From contig DFKQ01000047.1 of assembly GCA_002373875.1 (NCBI GenBank), positions 7,576-71,575 on the forward strand: a DNA stretch of 64,000 bases, read 5' to 3'. The notes below the pieces were generated by a model, which made no database searches, had not been told where the DNA came from, and saw nothing but the letters and a program-made list of their open reading frames with translations. The position numbers were made by a program, and so were the translations under genes. This document shows, piece after piece, positions 26,279 to 35,580 of the stretch (positions are counted from its first letter, which is position 1; each line of letters opens with the position of its first letter). Source of the stretch: Lachnospiraceae bacterium UBA3641. GTDB lineage: Bacteria; Bacillota; Clostridia; Lachnospirales; Lachnospiraceae.

Positions 26279-27955
26279 TTGGCAAGAAAAAGAAACGGCG
26301 GAAGACCGCTCAAGATAATACCACTCGGTGGTCTTGGGCAGATAGGAATGAACATTACCGCCTTTGAATACGGTAATTCGATAGTAGTTGTGGATTGCGG
26401 ACTGGCTTTTCCCGAGGACGATATGCTGGGAATAGACATGGTGATCCCTGATATAACATATCTTTTGGACAATGCCGACAAGGTGGAAGCATTTGTCATA
26501 ACGCATGGTCATGAGGACCACATCGGTTCACTGCCATATGTATTAAAACAGCTTAATGTTCCCATATACGGGACCAGGCTTACACTGGCCCTGATCGAAG
26601 GGAAGCTTAAGGAACACGGTATCATTGATATGGTTGACCGCAGGGTGGTCAAGGCGGGCGACGTGATCAGTCTGGGAAGTTTTAAGGTGGAGTTCATAAG
26701 GACCAATCACTCAATAGCCGATGCATGTGCTCTGGCCATAACCTCACCCGTGGGAACGATAGTGCATACGGGTGACTTTAAGGTGGATTATACACCCGTC
26801 TACGGAGATCCCATAGATCTTCAGAGGATGGGAGAGCTGGGGAGGAAGGGAGTTCTGGCCCTTATGTGTGATTCCACCAATGCAGAGAGGCCGGGCTTCA
26901 CCAATTCCGAGAAGACGGTGGGTAAGACTATAGATGCCCTTTTCACGGAGCATGAGGATTCAAGGATCATAGTATCCACCTTTGCAAGCAATGTGGACAG
27001 GGTACAACAGATCATAGATGCCGCATACAGGCACGGACGCAAGGTTGTTGTCGAAGGCCGGAGCATGGTAAATGTGATTCAGGCCGCAACAGAGCTTGGA
27101 TATATCAATGTTCATGAGAATACCCTTATCGATATAGAGGATCTTAAGAATTATCCTGACAGGAAAACGGTTATAATCACGACCGGATCACAAGGGGAGA
27201 CGATGGCCGCCCTTAACAGGATAGCGACCAGTAACCATAAGCTGCTTCAGATTAAGCCGGGGGATACGGTGATCTTCTCATCCAATCCCATACCCGGTAA
27301 TGAGAAGGCTGTTGCCAAGCTTATCAATGAGCTGAGCATGAAAGGGGCTGATGTTGTCTTTCAGGATGCCCATGTTTCGGGACACGCCTGCCAGGAGGAG
27401 ATCAAGCTTATATATACCCTTGTTAAGCCCAGGTTCGCGATACCCGTACACGGAGAATACAAGCACCTTAAAGCCCAGGCCGGGATAGCCAGGGAGCTCG
27501 GTATCCCTAAGGATAATATCTTCATACTTACAACCGGCCAGGTTTTATCCATTAATAAGCAGGGCGCCAGGATTACGGACGAAGTGCAGACAGGAGCCGT
27601 TTTCGTTGACGGCCTCGGCGTGGGTGATGTGGGAAATGTGGTAATACGTGACAGGCAGTCACTGGCCGAAGACGGTTTCATCATGGCAGTCATGACACTT
27701 GAGAAGGGGACCAACAGGGTCCTTGCAGGTCCGGACATAGTGACGAGAGGCTTCATATATGTCAAGGAATCCGATGAAATAATGGATGAGGCAAGGGAAG
27801 TATTAAATAAGGCCCTTGATAAGATACATGATAAGAATATCACTGACTGGGGCAAGATGAAGAGCATTATGAGGGACGCTCTTTCGAGCTATGTGTGGAA
27901 GAAGATGAAGCGGCGTCCCATGATACTTACCGTGATCCAGGAGGTAGAATATTAA
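26279..27955 (+). CDS. rnj: Ribonuclease J
   Basis: A 558-residue metallo-beta-lactamase-fold ribonuclease with 5'-to-3' exonuclease and endonuclease activity in mRNA decay and rRNA processing. Zinc ligands are in THGHEDH (H76, H78, D80, H81), then HTGDFK and PVHGEYKHL; the beta-CASP insertion and C-terminal domain are present. The start is TTG 26279, eight bases after GAGGAG. It is embedded between DUF1292 and ylbF, where Bacillus keeps unrelated genes. Confidence 0.95.
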   Translation: MARKRNGGRPLKIIPLGGLGQIGMNITAFEYGNSIVVVDCGLAFPEDDMLGIDMVIPDITYLLDNADKVEAFVITHGHEDHIGSLPYVLKQLNVPIYGTRLTLALIEGKLKEHGIIDMVDRRVVKAGDVISLGSFKVEFIRTNHSIADACALAITSPVGTIVHTGDFKVDYTPVYGDPIDLQRMGELGRKGVLALMCDSTNAERPGFTNSEKTVGKTIDALFTEHEDSRIIVSTFASNVDRVQQIIDAAYRHGRKVVVEGRSMVNVIQAATELGYINVHENTLIDIEDLKNYPDRKTVIITTGSQGETMAALNRIATSNHKLLQIKPGDTVIFSSNPIPGNEKAVAKLINELSMKGADVVFQDAHVSGHACQEEIKLIYTLVKPRFAIPVHGEYKHLKAQAGIARELGIPKDNIFILTTGQVLSINKQGARITDEVQTGAVFVDGLGVGDVGNVVIRDRQSLAEDGFIMAVMTLEKGTNRVLAGPDIVTRGFIYVKESDEIMDEAREVLNKALDKIHDKNITDWGKMKSIMRDALSSYVWKKMKRRPMILTVIQEVEY

Positions 27956-27959
27956 CCAT

Positions 27960-28286
27960 ATGTTCAGTAGTGAATTTAAAGATGCTTTTGAAGTTTTTCT
28001 GGATAAGGTTAAGAATACAGAGGAATTCTTAAATTACAAGGCGACATTTAATGCCATACAGGATGATGAGAACGCCATGGGCTGTGTGGAGAGTATCCGG
28101 GAGCTTAACATGCGGGTTATGGATATGAATGAGGATGAGTACGAGAAGGAATCCGAAAACATAACCTTAAGGATGGAGGAGCTGTGTTCGGATTCGCGGG
28201 TAAGTGATTTTATCCTGGCAGAGGTTGAGTTTTCCAAGATGTATCAATATATAACGGATGGTATTGTTGCAGCATTAGACGAATGA
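27960..28286 (+). CDS. YlbF/YmcA family regulator
   Basis: A 108-residue all-helical protein of the YlbF/YmcA group, with FLDKVKNTEEFLNYKATFNAIQDDENAMGCV near the N-terminus and a charged second half. In Bacillus, YlbF, YmcA and YaaT act with RNase Y in mRNA maturation and in competence and biofilm control. Location four bases after the RNase J gene fits an RNA-processing role. The family call is moderately secure. Confidence 0.72.
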   Translation: MFSSEFKDAFEVFLDKVKNTEEFLNYKATFNAIQDDENAMGCVESIRELNMRVMDMNEDEYEKESENITLRMEELCSDSRVSDFILAEVEFSKMYQYITDGIVAALDE

Positions 28287-28312
28287 CAGGCATTTAAACA
28301 CGGGTTTGGACT

Positions 28313-28906
28313 ATGAAGATCAGGATAATTGATGTTACGGCAAGCTTTATAGGAACGGTGATACGTGCTGTCGTATTGATAGCATGTGTTGTCCTTGTCA
28401 TAAACATAGGGAAGAAGGCTTACGAATTCGGATTCCGGATATTTACCGAGGGTCCGGTGGCTGAGGCTCCGGGACGCGATATTATCATGTCCGTCGAAAA
28501 GGGCGAGGGCCTTAAGGATATCGCCGAGAAGCTTGAGGAGAAGGGTATTACGGGCGATTGGGCGCTCTTCTTCGTGCAGGCTAAGCTATCGGAACACAAG
28601 GGCAGTGTGGAGCCCGGCACATATACACTTAATAATTCCATGACAACTGATGAGATAATGGCAGTGCTTACAGGTGCTGATATAGAAGGTGAGGGAGAGG
28701 AGAACGAGGATTCCCTTCCCGCCGATATTGAACAGGAAATACCCATCGATCCGGGAGCACCCGTGGAGGCCGGATCAGACCTTGTTGACGGTGATCTTAT
28801 GGAAGGTGAGACCCCTTACGAGGGAGAGGACGGAAGTATAGAGATAGAGAATACATCGGAAGGTGAAGATGATGGTTCCAGTATAGATATCCAGGTGGGT
28901 GAGTGA
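28313..28906 (+). CDS. Short MltG/YceG-like membrane protein lacking the catalytic domain
   Basis: A 197-residue protein with one N-terminal helix (about 12-32) and an extracytoplasmic LysM-like segment (about 58-125: DIIMSVEKGEGLKDIAEKLEEKGI...PGTYTLNNSMTTDEIMAVLTG) matching the N-terminal part of MltG endolytic transglycosylases. The catalytic Glu domain is absent and is replaced by an acidic tail of about 70 residues. Full MltG is about 340 residues or more, so this is not a cleaving enzyme. It stands where yrrL (mltG) stands in Bacillus, before the O-methyltransferase. Confidence 0.7.
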   Translation: MKIRIIDVTASFIGTVIRAVVLIACVVLVINIGKKAYEFGFRIFTEGPVAEAPGRDIIMSVEKGEGLKDIAEKLEEKGITGDWALFFVQAKLSEHKGSVEPGTYTLNNSMTTDEIMAVLTGADIEGEGEENEDSLPADIEQEIPIDPGAPVEAGSDLVDGDLMEGETPYEGEDGSIEIENTSEGEDDGSSIDIQVGE

Positions 28907-28907
28907 T

Positions 28908-29561
28908 TTGATAGAGGATCAAAGAATTCAGGCTTATATTGAATCACTCGGAGCAAGTAACGGCGAATTCCTCGATGAACTGGAGGCCGAATGTATAAGG
29001 GAGTCGATTCCCGTGATAAGGCCCTCCATGCAGTCCATACTTAAGGTCATTATAGGGATCGGGAAGCCCGGTTCCATATTGGAGGTGGGGACCGCAACGG
29101 GCTTCTCGGCAATCCTCATGGCATCCTGTGCCTCAGGGGAGTGCAGGATAACGACCATAGAGAAGTACAAAAAGAGGATACCTGTTGCAAGGGATAATAT
29201 CGAAAAGTCAGGATATAAGGACAGGATAGAGCTTATCGAAGGTGATGCGGCCGGGGTTCTTAAGGATCTTGCAGCGGAAGGACGTAAGTACGGTATGATC
29301 TTTATGGACGCGGCTAAGGGTCAGTATATTAATTTCCTTAAGGACACGCTGAGTCTTCTTGAAACGGGAGGAATGCTTGTTTCCGACAACGTTCTTCAGG
29401 AAGGGGATATAATACAGTCGAGGTTCGCGGTCACAAGAAGAAACAGGACCATTCATTCAAGGATGAGGGAGTACCTCTACATCCTTACGCATGATGACAG
29501 GCTTACCACAACAATACTTCCCGTGGGAGACGGGGTTACGGTAAGCGTTAAGAGATATTGA
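28908..29561 (+). CDS. O-methyltransferase (YrrM-like)
   Basis: A 217-residue class I SAM-dependent methyltransferase of the caffeoyl-CoA/catechol O-methyltransferase family. Motif I is LEVGTATGFSAI, followed by TTIEKYKK, the metal-binding FMDAAKGQY and SDNVLQEG. Its natural substrate is unknown; Bacillus YrrM is tied to tRNA hydroxyuridine modification beside U32 proteins. TTG 28908 lies nine bases after AGGTGG and two bases after the preceding stop; GTG 28899 is the alternative. It is followed after one base by the U32 gene. Confidence 0.85.
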   Translation: MIEDQRIQAYIESLGASNGEFLDELEAECIRESIPVIRPSMQSILKVIIGIGKPGSILEVGTATGFSAILMASCASGECRITTIEKYKKRIPVARDNIEKSGYKDRIELIEGDAAGVLKDLAAEGRKYGMIFMDAAKGQYINFLKDTLSLLETGGMLVSDNVLQEGDIIQSRFAVTRRNRTIHSRMREYLYILTHDDRLTTTILPVGDGVTVSVKRY

Positions 29562-29562
29562 T

Positions 29563-30807
29563 ATGGACAGGTTAAGGAAGCCCGAGCTTCTTGTTCCGGC
29601 AAGCAGTGAGGAAGTATTAAAAACAGCCGTTATGTTCGGAGCGGACGCGGTTTATATAGGTGGAGAAGCCTTCGGCCTTCGTGCCAAGGCTAAGAATTTC
29701 ACGCTTGAGGAGATGAAGCGGTCGGTTGATTTTGCTCATGCCCATGGTGTGAAGGTTCACGTGACGGCCAATATCCTGGCCCACAATTACGATCTTGAGG
29801 GGGCAAGGGAATACTTCAAAAGCCTCAGGGCTATTAAGCCCGATGCCCTTATAATCGCCGATCCCGGAATGTTTATGATCGCGCGGGAGCTATGCCCCGA
29901 TACGGATATACATATAAGCACCCAGGCCAATAACACCAATTATCTTACCTATGATTTCTGGTACAGGCAGGGAGCCAAAAGAGTTGTATCGGCAAGGGAA
30001 TTGTCCCTTCGCGAGATTAAGGAGATAAGGGAGCATATTCCAAAGGACATGGAGATCGAGAGCTTCATCCATGGAGCCATGTGTATCTCGTATTCCGGAA
30101 GATGCTTACTGTCAAGCTTCCTTACGGGAAGGGATGCAAACAGGGGGGCTTGTACCCATCCCTGCAGGTGGAAATACTTCCTGATGGAGGAGACAAGGCC
30201 CGGCGAATACATGCCCGTGTTTGAGAATGAACGGGGAACCTATATCTTCAATTCCAAGGACCTGTGCATGATCGAGCATATACCCGAAATGATAGATGCA
30301 GGCATTGATTCCTTTAAGATAGAAGGCCGCATGAAGACGGCCCTTTACGTTGCCACGGTATCAAGAACCTACCGTAAGGCCATAGACGATTACCTTGAGT
30401 CAGAGTCAAAATACAGGGCTAACATGGACTGGTACCGTGAGCAGATAGCTCAGTGTACCTACAGGCAGTTTACCACGGGCTTTTATTTCGGTAAGCCCGA
30501 TGAGACCACCCAGATATACGATAATTCAACATATGTAAGGGATGCCGTTTATCTTGGCATGGTTGAAGAGGTTCTTAAGGATGGTACCGTTGTAATTGAA
30601 CAGAAGAATAAGTTCTGTGTCGGTGATGAAATAGAGATAATGAAGCCCGATGGCAGGAATGTTCCGGTGAAGGTTACCGGAATACATGACGGGGAAGGCA
30701 ATCCTATGGAGTCGGCTCCTCATTCGAAACAGAAGCTGTTTGTAAGCTTAAGCCCGGGTGACTCGGAAAGATATGATATTTTAAGATGCGAGAACAGAAA
30801 CGCATGA
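29563..30807 (+). CDS. Peptidase U32 family protein
   Basis: A 414-residue U32 protein. Conserved parts are PELLVPASSEEVLKTAVMFGADAVYIGG, the cysteine-rich ESFIHGAMCISYSGRCLLSSFLTGRDANRGACTHPCRW, and the C-terminal barrel near YLGMVEEV. Despite the name, members such as TrhP/YrrN/YrrO act in tRNA uridine-34 hydroxylation using an iron-sulphur cluster. Pairing with an O-methyltransferase here fits formation of methoxyuridine at the wobble base. This inference rests on the known pair in Bacillus. Confidence 0.9.
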   Translation: MDRLRKPELLVPASSEEVLKTAVMFGADAVYIGGEAFGLRAKAKNFTLEEMKRSVDFAHAHGVKVHVTANILAHNYDLEGAREYFKSLRAIKPDALIIADPGMFMIARELCPDTDIHISTQANNTNYLTYDFWYRQGAKRVVSARELSLREIKEIREHIPKDMEIESFIHGAMCISYSGRCLLSSFLTGRDANRGACTHPCRWKYFLMEETRPGEYMPVFENERGTYIFNSKDLCMIEHIPEMIDAGIDSFKIEGRMKTALYVATVSRTYRKAIDDYLESESKYRANMDWYREQIAQCTYRQFTTGFYFGKPDETTQIYDNSTYVRDAVYLGMVEEVLKDGTVVIEQKNKFCVGDEIEIMKPDGRNVPVKVTGIHDGEGNPMESAPHSKQKLFVSLSPGDSERYDILRCENRNA

Positions 30808-30826
30808 GGCTGTTTGGGACGGAAAT

Positions 30827-31765
30827 ATGAAGCTGTTGACGATCGTAGTACCCTGCTATAATGAAGAAGCGGCACTCCCTCTTTTCTATGAGGAGGTGAA
30901 TAAGACTATCGAATCCTTTAAGGATATCGATAAGGAGCTGGAATTCGAACTTCTCTTCATAGATGACGGTTCCGTGGACAAAACCCTGTCAGTGATCAAG
31001 GAACTGGCCGGGAAGGATGAGAGGGTTCACTTCGTGTCCTTTTCACGTAATTTCGGTAAGGAGGCCGGCATTTATGCGGGACTTGAGAATTCTCACGGTG
31101 ATTACGTTGTTATAATGGATGCGGACCTGCAGGATCCTCCGTCGCTCTTGCCCGATATGTACAGGGCTCTTGAAGAGGAGGGATATGATTCTGCGGCCAC
31201 AAGAAGGGTCACGAGGCAGGGTGAGCCTCCGGTGAGGTCCTTCTTTGCCAGGCAGTTCTATAAGATAATGAATAAGGTCACGGACCTTGAGATAATGGAC
31301 GGAGCCAGGGATTACAGGATAATGACCAGGACCATGGTTAATGCGGTCCTTGATATGAAGGAGTACAACAGGTTCACCAAGGGCATATACAGCTGGGTCG
31401 GATTTAAGACCAAATGGTTCGATTACGAGAACAGGGAGCGTGTTGCAGGTGAGACCAAATGGAACTTCTGGAAGCTCTTTCTGTACTCACTGGAGGGCTT
31501 TGTCGGCTTTACCACCGCACCCCTTACCTTATCTGCCCTTATCGGACTGGCCTTTACTTTTCTGGCTTTTGTTATGATCATATTCATAATCATAAGGACG
31601 CTCATGTACGGCGATCCTACGAGCGGCTGGCCGTCCATGATATGTATAATCGTTTTTCTGGGAGGCGTCCAGCTCTTCTGCATAGGAGTTGTGGGTCAGT
31701 ATCTGGCCAAGACATATCTTGAAACCAAGGGAAGACCCATATATATTGCGAGGGAGAAGAAGTAA
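30827..31765 (+). CDS. GT2 glycosyltransferase, polyprenyl-phosphate type
   Basis: A 312-residue family 2 glycosyltransferase. The nucleotide-sugar site has VVPCYNEEAALP, FIDDGSVDKT and the metal motif MDADLQDPP. The ARDYRIMTR segment and two C-terminal helices (about 230-255 and 265-290) place it with GtrB/DPM1-like enzymes that move a sugar to a polyprenyl phosphate carrier. The donor sugar is unknown. It opens a block of three glycosyltransferase genes, with three bases to the next. Confidence 0.9.
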   Translation: MKLLTIVVPCYNEEAALPLFYEEVNKTIESFKDIDKELEFELLFIDDGSVDKTLSVIKELAGKDERVHFVSFSRNFGKEAGIYAGLENSHGDYVVIMDADLQDPPSLLPDMYRALEEEGYDSAATRRVTRQGEPPVRSFFARQFYKIMNKVTDLEIMDGARDYRIMTRTMVNAVLDMKEYNRFTKGIYSWVGFKTKWFDYENRERVAGETKWNFWKLFLYSLEGFVGFTTAPLTLSALIGLAFTFLAFVMIIFIIIRTLMYGDPTSGWPSMICIIVFLGGVQLFCIGVVGQYLAKTYLETKGRPIYIAREKK

Positions 31766-31768
31766 TTA

Positions 31769-32755
31769 ATGAAGCTGATAATACAGATACCTTGTCTTAA
31801 TGAGGCCGAGACACTTGAGATAGCGCTTAATGATCTGCCTAAACATATAGACGGGATAGATGAAATAGAATACCTTATCATAAATGACGGCAGTGTGGAC
31901 AATACCGTAGAGGTAGCGAAGAAATGGGGAGTTCACTATGTTGTGAACTTTATCAAGAACAAGGGTCTGGCCAAGGGCTTCATGGCCGGTATAGATGCCT
32001 GCTTAAGGAATGGTGCGGATATAATTGTAAATACCGATGCGGACAACCAGTATTGCGGCGCGGATATAGAGAAGCTGGTACGTCCGATCCTTGATAAGAA
32101 GGCGGATATAGTCATAGGTGAGAGACCAATAGACGATACCGAGCATTTTTCTCCCCTTAAGAAGAAGCTGCAGCATTTCGGAAGCTATGTTGTAAGGATT
32201 GCGAGCAAGACGGACATACCGGATGCACCCAGCGGCTTCAGGGCCTTTTCAAGGGAAGCGGCCATGCATCTTAATGTAATGAACAATTACACATATACCC
32301 TTGAGACCATAGTACAGGCAGGAAGGTCGTCTATGGCGATAATATCGGTTCCCATAAGGACTAATGGGGAGCTTAGGAAGTCAAGACTTTTCTCATCCAT
32401 GTTCGGATATGTAAAGAGGTCAATGCTCACGATAGTACGTGCCTTCATGATGTACAGGGCCCTGACCTTTTTCTCCATATTGGGTCTGGTACCGTTTACC
32501 ATCGGATTTGCCCTGGCGATCAGGTTCCTTGTCTTTTTCTTCAACGGATCGGGTAACGGACACATTCAGTCTCTTGTATTTTCCTCAACCCTCATGATGT
32601 TGGGATTTATGACCTTTATCGTGGGACTCCAGGCCGATTGTATCGCCAATAACCGTAAGCTTCTTGAAGATATCCAGTATCGTGTGAGACGGCTGGATTA
32701 TAAGGAAGAGGAACGTGAGAGGGAAGCGGAAGATAATAAAGCAAAGGAAAGATAA
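31769..32755 (+). CDS. GT2 glycosyltransferase with C-terminal membrane helices
   Basis: A 328-residue family 2 glycosyltransferase: IQIPCLNEAETLE, INDGSVDNT, NTDADNQY and DAPSGFRAFSREA. Two helices at about 230-255 and 270-290 tether it to the membrane. It resembles the DPM1/YfdH group like its neighbour but is clearly divergent, so the two are not a recent duplication. It probably works in the same polysaccharide pathway. The C-terminus is Glu/Lys-rich. Confidence 0.87.
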   Translation: MKLIIQIPCLNEAETLEIALNDLPKHIDGIDEIEYLIINDGSVDNTVEVAKKWGVHYVVNFIKNKGLAKGFMAGIDACLRNGADIIVNTDADNQYCGADIEKLVRPILDKKADIVIGERPIDDTEHFSPLKKKLQHFGSYVVRIASKTDIPDAPSGFRAFSREAAMHLNVMNNYTYTLETIVQAGRSSMAIISVPIRTNGELRKSRLFSSMFGYVKRSMLTIVRAFMMYRALTFFSILGLVPFTIGFALAIRFLVFFFNGSGNGHIQSLVFSSTLMMLGFMTFIVGLQADCIANNRKLLEDIQYRVRRLDYKEEEREREAEDNKAKER

Positions 32756-32761
32756 ACGAGG

Positions 32762-33901
32762 ATGGCAGCAGGAAAATGGGTCCTGATAGGTCCCGTGTAT
32801 CCCTTTAAAGGCGGAATATCGCATTATACAGGCCTTATGTATCGTGCTCTCAGCAAGGACCATGATGTTACCATGATATCCTTTAAGATGCAATATCCCG
32901 GATTCCTCTTCAGGAAGGAGCAAAGGGATTACTCCAACGATGCCTTTAAGGTTGAAGGAACGAAGTTTCTGATAAATACGGCCAATCCGTTCAATATCGA
33001 AAAAACGGCCGGTGATATCATAAGGATGAAGCCGGATAAGGTCATCATACAGTGGTGGCATCCGTATTTTGCCCCCTGTTACAGGATACTTACGGGAAGG
33101 CTTAAGAGAGCGGGAATCGAGATAACCTATATATGCCACAATGTGTTCCCCCATGAACGTTTTCCCATGGATAAGCAGCTTACAAGGATGGCCCTTAAGA
33201 GGGGCGACAGGTTCGTTCTCCATGCACAGGGTGAGGTTAATGACCTTCTGTCAATAAAGAAGGATGCGGATTACAAGGTTTTAGTCCATCCGACATACTC
33301 GGCCTTCAATTTCGAGAATATGGATATAAGAACCGCAAGGGCGAAGCTGTCCATAAATCCCGATAAGAGGGTAATGCTTTTCTTCGGGTTCGTAAGGGAA
33401 TATAAAGGGTTAAAGCATCTTTTAAATGCGGTGGGGATCCTTAAGAGTAAGTACTTTACGGAAGAGGGGTCCATGCCCGTCCTGTATGTTGTGGGTGATT
33501 TCGACGGCAATAAGGATGAATACCTGGCCAGGGTGGAAGAGCTTAAGATAACGGACGATATTGAAATAATTGACGGATATGTTCCCGATAAGGAGGTTGA
33601 GAAATACTTCTCGGCCGCGGATCTGGTGGTGCTTCCATATGAATCAGCTACCCAGAGCGGAATAGTCCAGATAGCCTACGGTTTTGAGAAGCCTGTCATA
33701 GTCACCCGTGTAGGAGGTCTTCCCGAAGTGGTGGAGGATGACGTAACAGGCGTTATTGTAGAACCCTTTGATGATGAGGCTCTTGCGGAAGCGATATTTA
33801 AGTATTTTAACGATAATAAGAAGGAAGAATACATACAGGGGATAAAGGATCGGGAGTACAGGTTTTCCTGGGACCGGATGGCGGAGGCTCTTGCTCTGTG
33901 A
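32762..33901 (+). CDS. GT4 family glycosyltransferase
   Basis: A 379-residue GT-B-fold transferase. The N-terminal domain starts VLIGPVYPFKGGISHYTGLMYRAL. The C-terminal donor domain has the conserved segment LVVLPYESATQSGIVQIAYGFEKPVIVTRVGGLPEVVED, with E-x7-E-like acid positions typical of GT4. It is predicted to be cytoplasmic or membrane-associated and to extend a lipid-linked oligosaccharide. Acceptor and donor are unknown. It is followed by the capsule-type phosphatase, consistent with exopolysaccharide assembly. Confidence 0.87.
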   Translation: MAAGKWVLIGPVYPFKGGISHYTGLMYRALSKDHDVTMISFKMQYPGFLFRKEQRDYSNDAFKVEGTKFLINTANPFNIEKTAGDIIRMKPDKVIIQWWHPYFAPCYRILTGRLKRAGIEITYICHNVFPHERFPMDKQLTRMALKRGDRFVLHAQGEVNDLLSIKKDADYKVLVHPTYSAFNFENMDIRTARAKLSINPDKRVMLFFGFVREYKGLKHLLNAVGILKSKYFTEEGSMPVLYVVGDFDGNKDEYLARVEELKITDDIEIIDGYVPDKEVEKYFSAADLVVLPYESATQSGIVQIAYGFEKPVIVTRVGGLPEVVEDDVTGVIVEPFDDEALAEAIFKYFNDNKKEEYIQGIKDREYRFSWDRMAEALAL

Positions 33902-33944
33902 TCCCTTCCCCTTTCTTGCGAACATCAGCCAAGTGTAGTATTGT

Positions 33945-33961
33945 ATAGTAAGCGAAATAAG
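33945..33961 (+). repeat. Half-copy of the 48-bp palindromic element
   Basis: TATAGTAAGCGAAATAA matches the first 17 bases of copy A (1080-1096) at 16 of 17 positions. The other arm is absent. It lies just upstream of the CpsB-type gene, either as a remnant or as a regulatory half-site. Confidence 0.4.
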
Positions 33962-33973
33962 GGGATTTGTGCT

Positions 33974-34696
33974 TTGTTTTATTTGGATATACACTGTCAT
34001 ATATTGCCCGGAGTAGACGACGGATCGAAGAACATGGATCTGTCCCTTAAGATGCTTGATTATGCCTACAATGAGGGAATAAGGGCCCATATACTGACGC
34101 CGCATTATCATGGTGGATATGTTGAGACCGAAAGAGCCGTAATAGACAGGACTTTTGAAGAGCTTAAATCGCGACTCGGCAGGATACATCCGGATATGCA
34201 GCTGTTTATCGGCCATGAGATATACTACTACCACAGCGTACCCGAATGGATAGAGGAAGGCAGGGTCCATACACTTGCAGACTCCAATTATGTTCTGCTG
34301 GAGTTTTCCACACAGGTTGCCAAGAGGGAGCTTATCGAGGCCGTTCAGAACCTGTGCGGGTATGGGTATTATCCGGTTCTGGCTCATGTCGAGCGATATG
34401 ACTGTCTTGTCAGGGATCCATCGTATGTAGGTGACCTTATAGACAACGGAGCCTATATCCAGATCAATTCAAAGACAGTCACCGGTGAGGGCGGTTTGAG
34501 GGTAAGACATTTTATCAAGAAGCTTCTGCGGGAGGAATGGGTGCATTTCATAGGAACGGATGCGCACAGTATGGGCAGCAGGAAGCCGGAAATGGCCGGG
34601 TGCGCGGAACATATATTGAAGAAATGCCCGCCGGAATACGCGGCTGATATCCTGTACCGGAATGCGATCAGTATCGTAAACAATCAGCCCTTATGA
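33974..34696 (+). CDS. CpsB/YwqE-type tyrosine-protein phosphatase (PHP domain)
   Basis: A 240-residue PHP-domain manganese-dependent phosphatase. Metal sites are in DIHCHILPGVDDGSKN near the N-terminus, TPHYHGG, GHEIYY, ILAHVERYD-type VLAHVERYD, and GTDAHSMGSRKP. CpsB enzymes dephosphorylate the cognate capsule tyrosine kinase, encoded 0.9 kb downstream. TTG 33974 is chosen because it starts two residues before the conserved YLDIHCH and follows AAGGGG by nine bases; the open frame back to 33941 overlaps a partial repeat sequence. Confidence 0.88.
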   Translation: MFYLDIHCHILPGVDDGSKNMDLSLKMLDYAYNEGIRAHILTPHYHGGYVETERAVIDRTFEELKSRLGRIHPDMQLFIGHEIYYYHSVPEWIEEGRVHTLADSNYVLLEFSTQVAKRELIEAVQNLCGYGYYPVLAHVERYDCLVRDPSYVGDLIDNGAYIQINSKTVTGEGGLRVRHFIKKLLREEWVHFIGTDAHSMGSRKPEMAGCAEHILKKCPPEYAADILYRNAISIVNNQPL

Positions 34697-34746
34697 CCGG
34701 ATCAGGGAAGGGTAGTGTCAATTATTATAGCACGGAGTTATAGACT

Positions 34747-35580
34747 ATGGAAACCGGCAACAAAATGCAATCCGAAACAATCGAGATAGATCTGGTCGAG
34801 CTTATCGGCGTTCTTATGAGCCGTCTGTGGATGATCATTATATTCGGCGCGATGGCGGGGATAATCACCTTTCTTATGTGTGTATATGTTCTTGAGCCCA
34901 AGTACGAATCCACGACCAAGATGTACATCATTAACCGGCAGAGTAATGAAACGCTGACTTATTCCGACCTGCAGACAGGTACCCAGCTTACCAAGGACTA
35001 TCAGGAGCTTGTAACAAGCAGGCCGGTTCTTGAGGAGGTAAGGGCTGAGCTGTCCCTGGATCTTGATAATAAGGAGCTTAAGGATAAGATAAGCGTGGAT
35101 GTACCTACTGATACGCGAATCGTTACGATAACCGTTGAGGATTCCAGTCCCGAGATGGCGAGGGCAATAGCCGATGCCATAAGGAATTCGGCATCTGCCC
35201 ATATCTCGGCGGTCATGAATACAGAGGCGGTTAATGTGGTTGAAGAAGCCAACCTCCCCGAGGAACCCGCATCACCCAAGATAGTCAAGGATACGGCGAT
35301 AGGCGGTGCCTTCGGCGCCTTTGTTGCAATAGTGATAATCATCCTTATATATATCATGGATGACACCATAAAGAATCCCGACGACATCGAGCATTACTTG
35401 AAGGTAAGCGTGCTTGGCTCGATCCCTTATGTGGATGAGAAGGCGGGTGAAAACGAGAAGAAGAGCAAACGCAGGAAAAAGAGACACGGCTCTTCCGAAT
35501 ATGACAACAAAACGGCAACAACACCGGTTGACATGTCTTTTTTAAGTCCAGGAACGGAGGTATCAAGGGATGGACACTAA
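34747..35580 (+). CDS. Wzz/CpsC-type chain-length and kinase-activator protein
   Basis: A 277-residue membrane protein. It has an N-terminal helix (about 28-52: LWMIIIFGAMAGIITFLMCVYVL), an extracellular Wzz region (about 55-175) with TKMYIINRQ and a Pro-rich P-A-S-P-K motif, then a second helix (about 180-202). The cytoplasmic Lys/Arg-rich tail would contact the tyrosine kinase. In Gram-positives such proteins activate the separate BY-kinase and set polymer length. The kinase gene overlaps its last 11 bases, as expected for stoichiometric partners. Confidence 0.9.
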   Translation: METGNKMQSETIEIDLVELIGVLMSRLWMIIIFGAMAGIITFLMCVYVLEPKYESTTKMYIINRQSNETLTYSDLQTGTQLTKDYQELVTSRPVLEEVRAELSLDLDNKELKDKISVDVPTDTRIVTITVEDSSPEMARAIADAIRNSASAHISAVMNTEAVNVVEEANLPEEPASPKIVKDTAIGGAFGAFVAIVIIILIYIMDDTIKNPDDIEHYLKVSVLGSIPYVDEKAGENEKKSKRRKKRHGSSEYDNKTATTPVDMSFLSPGTEVSRDGH

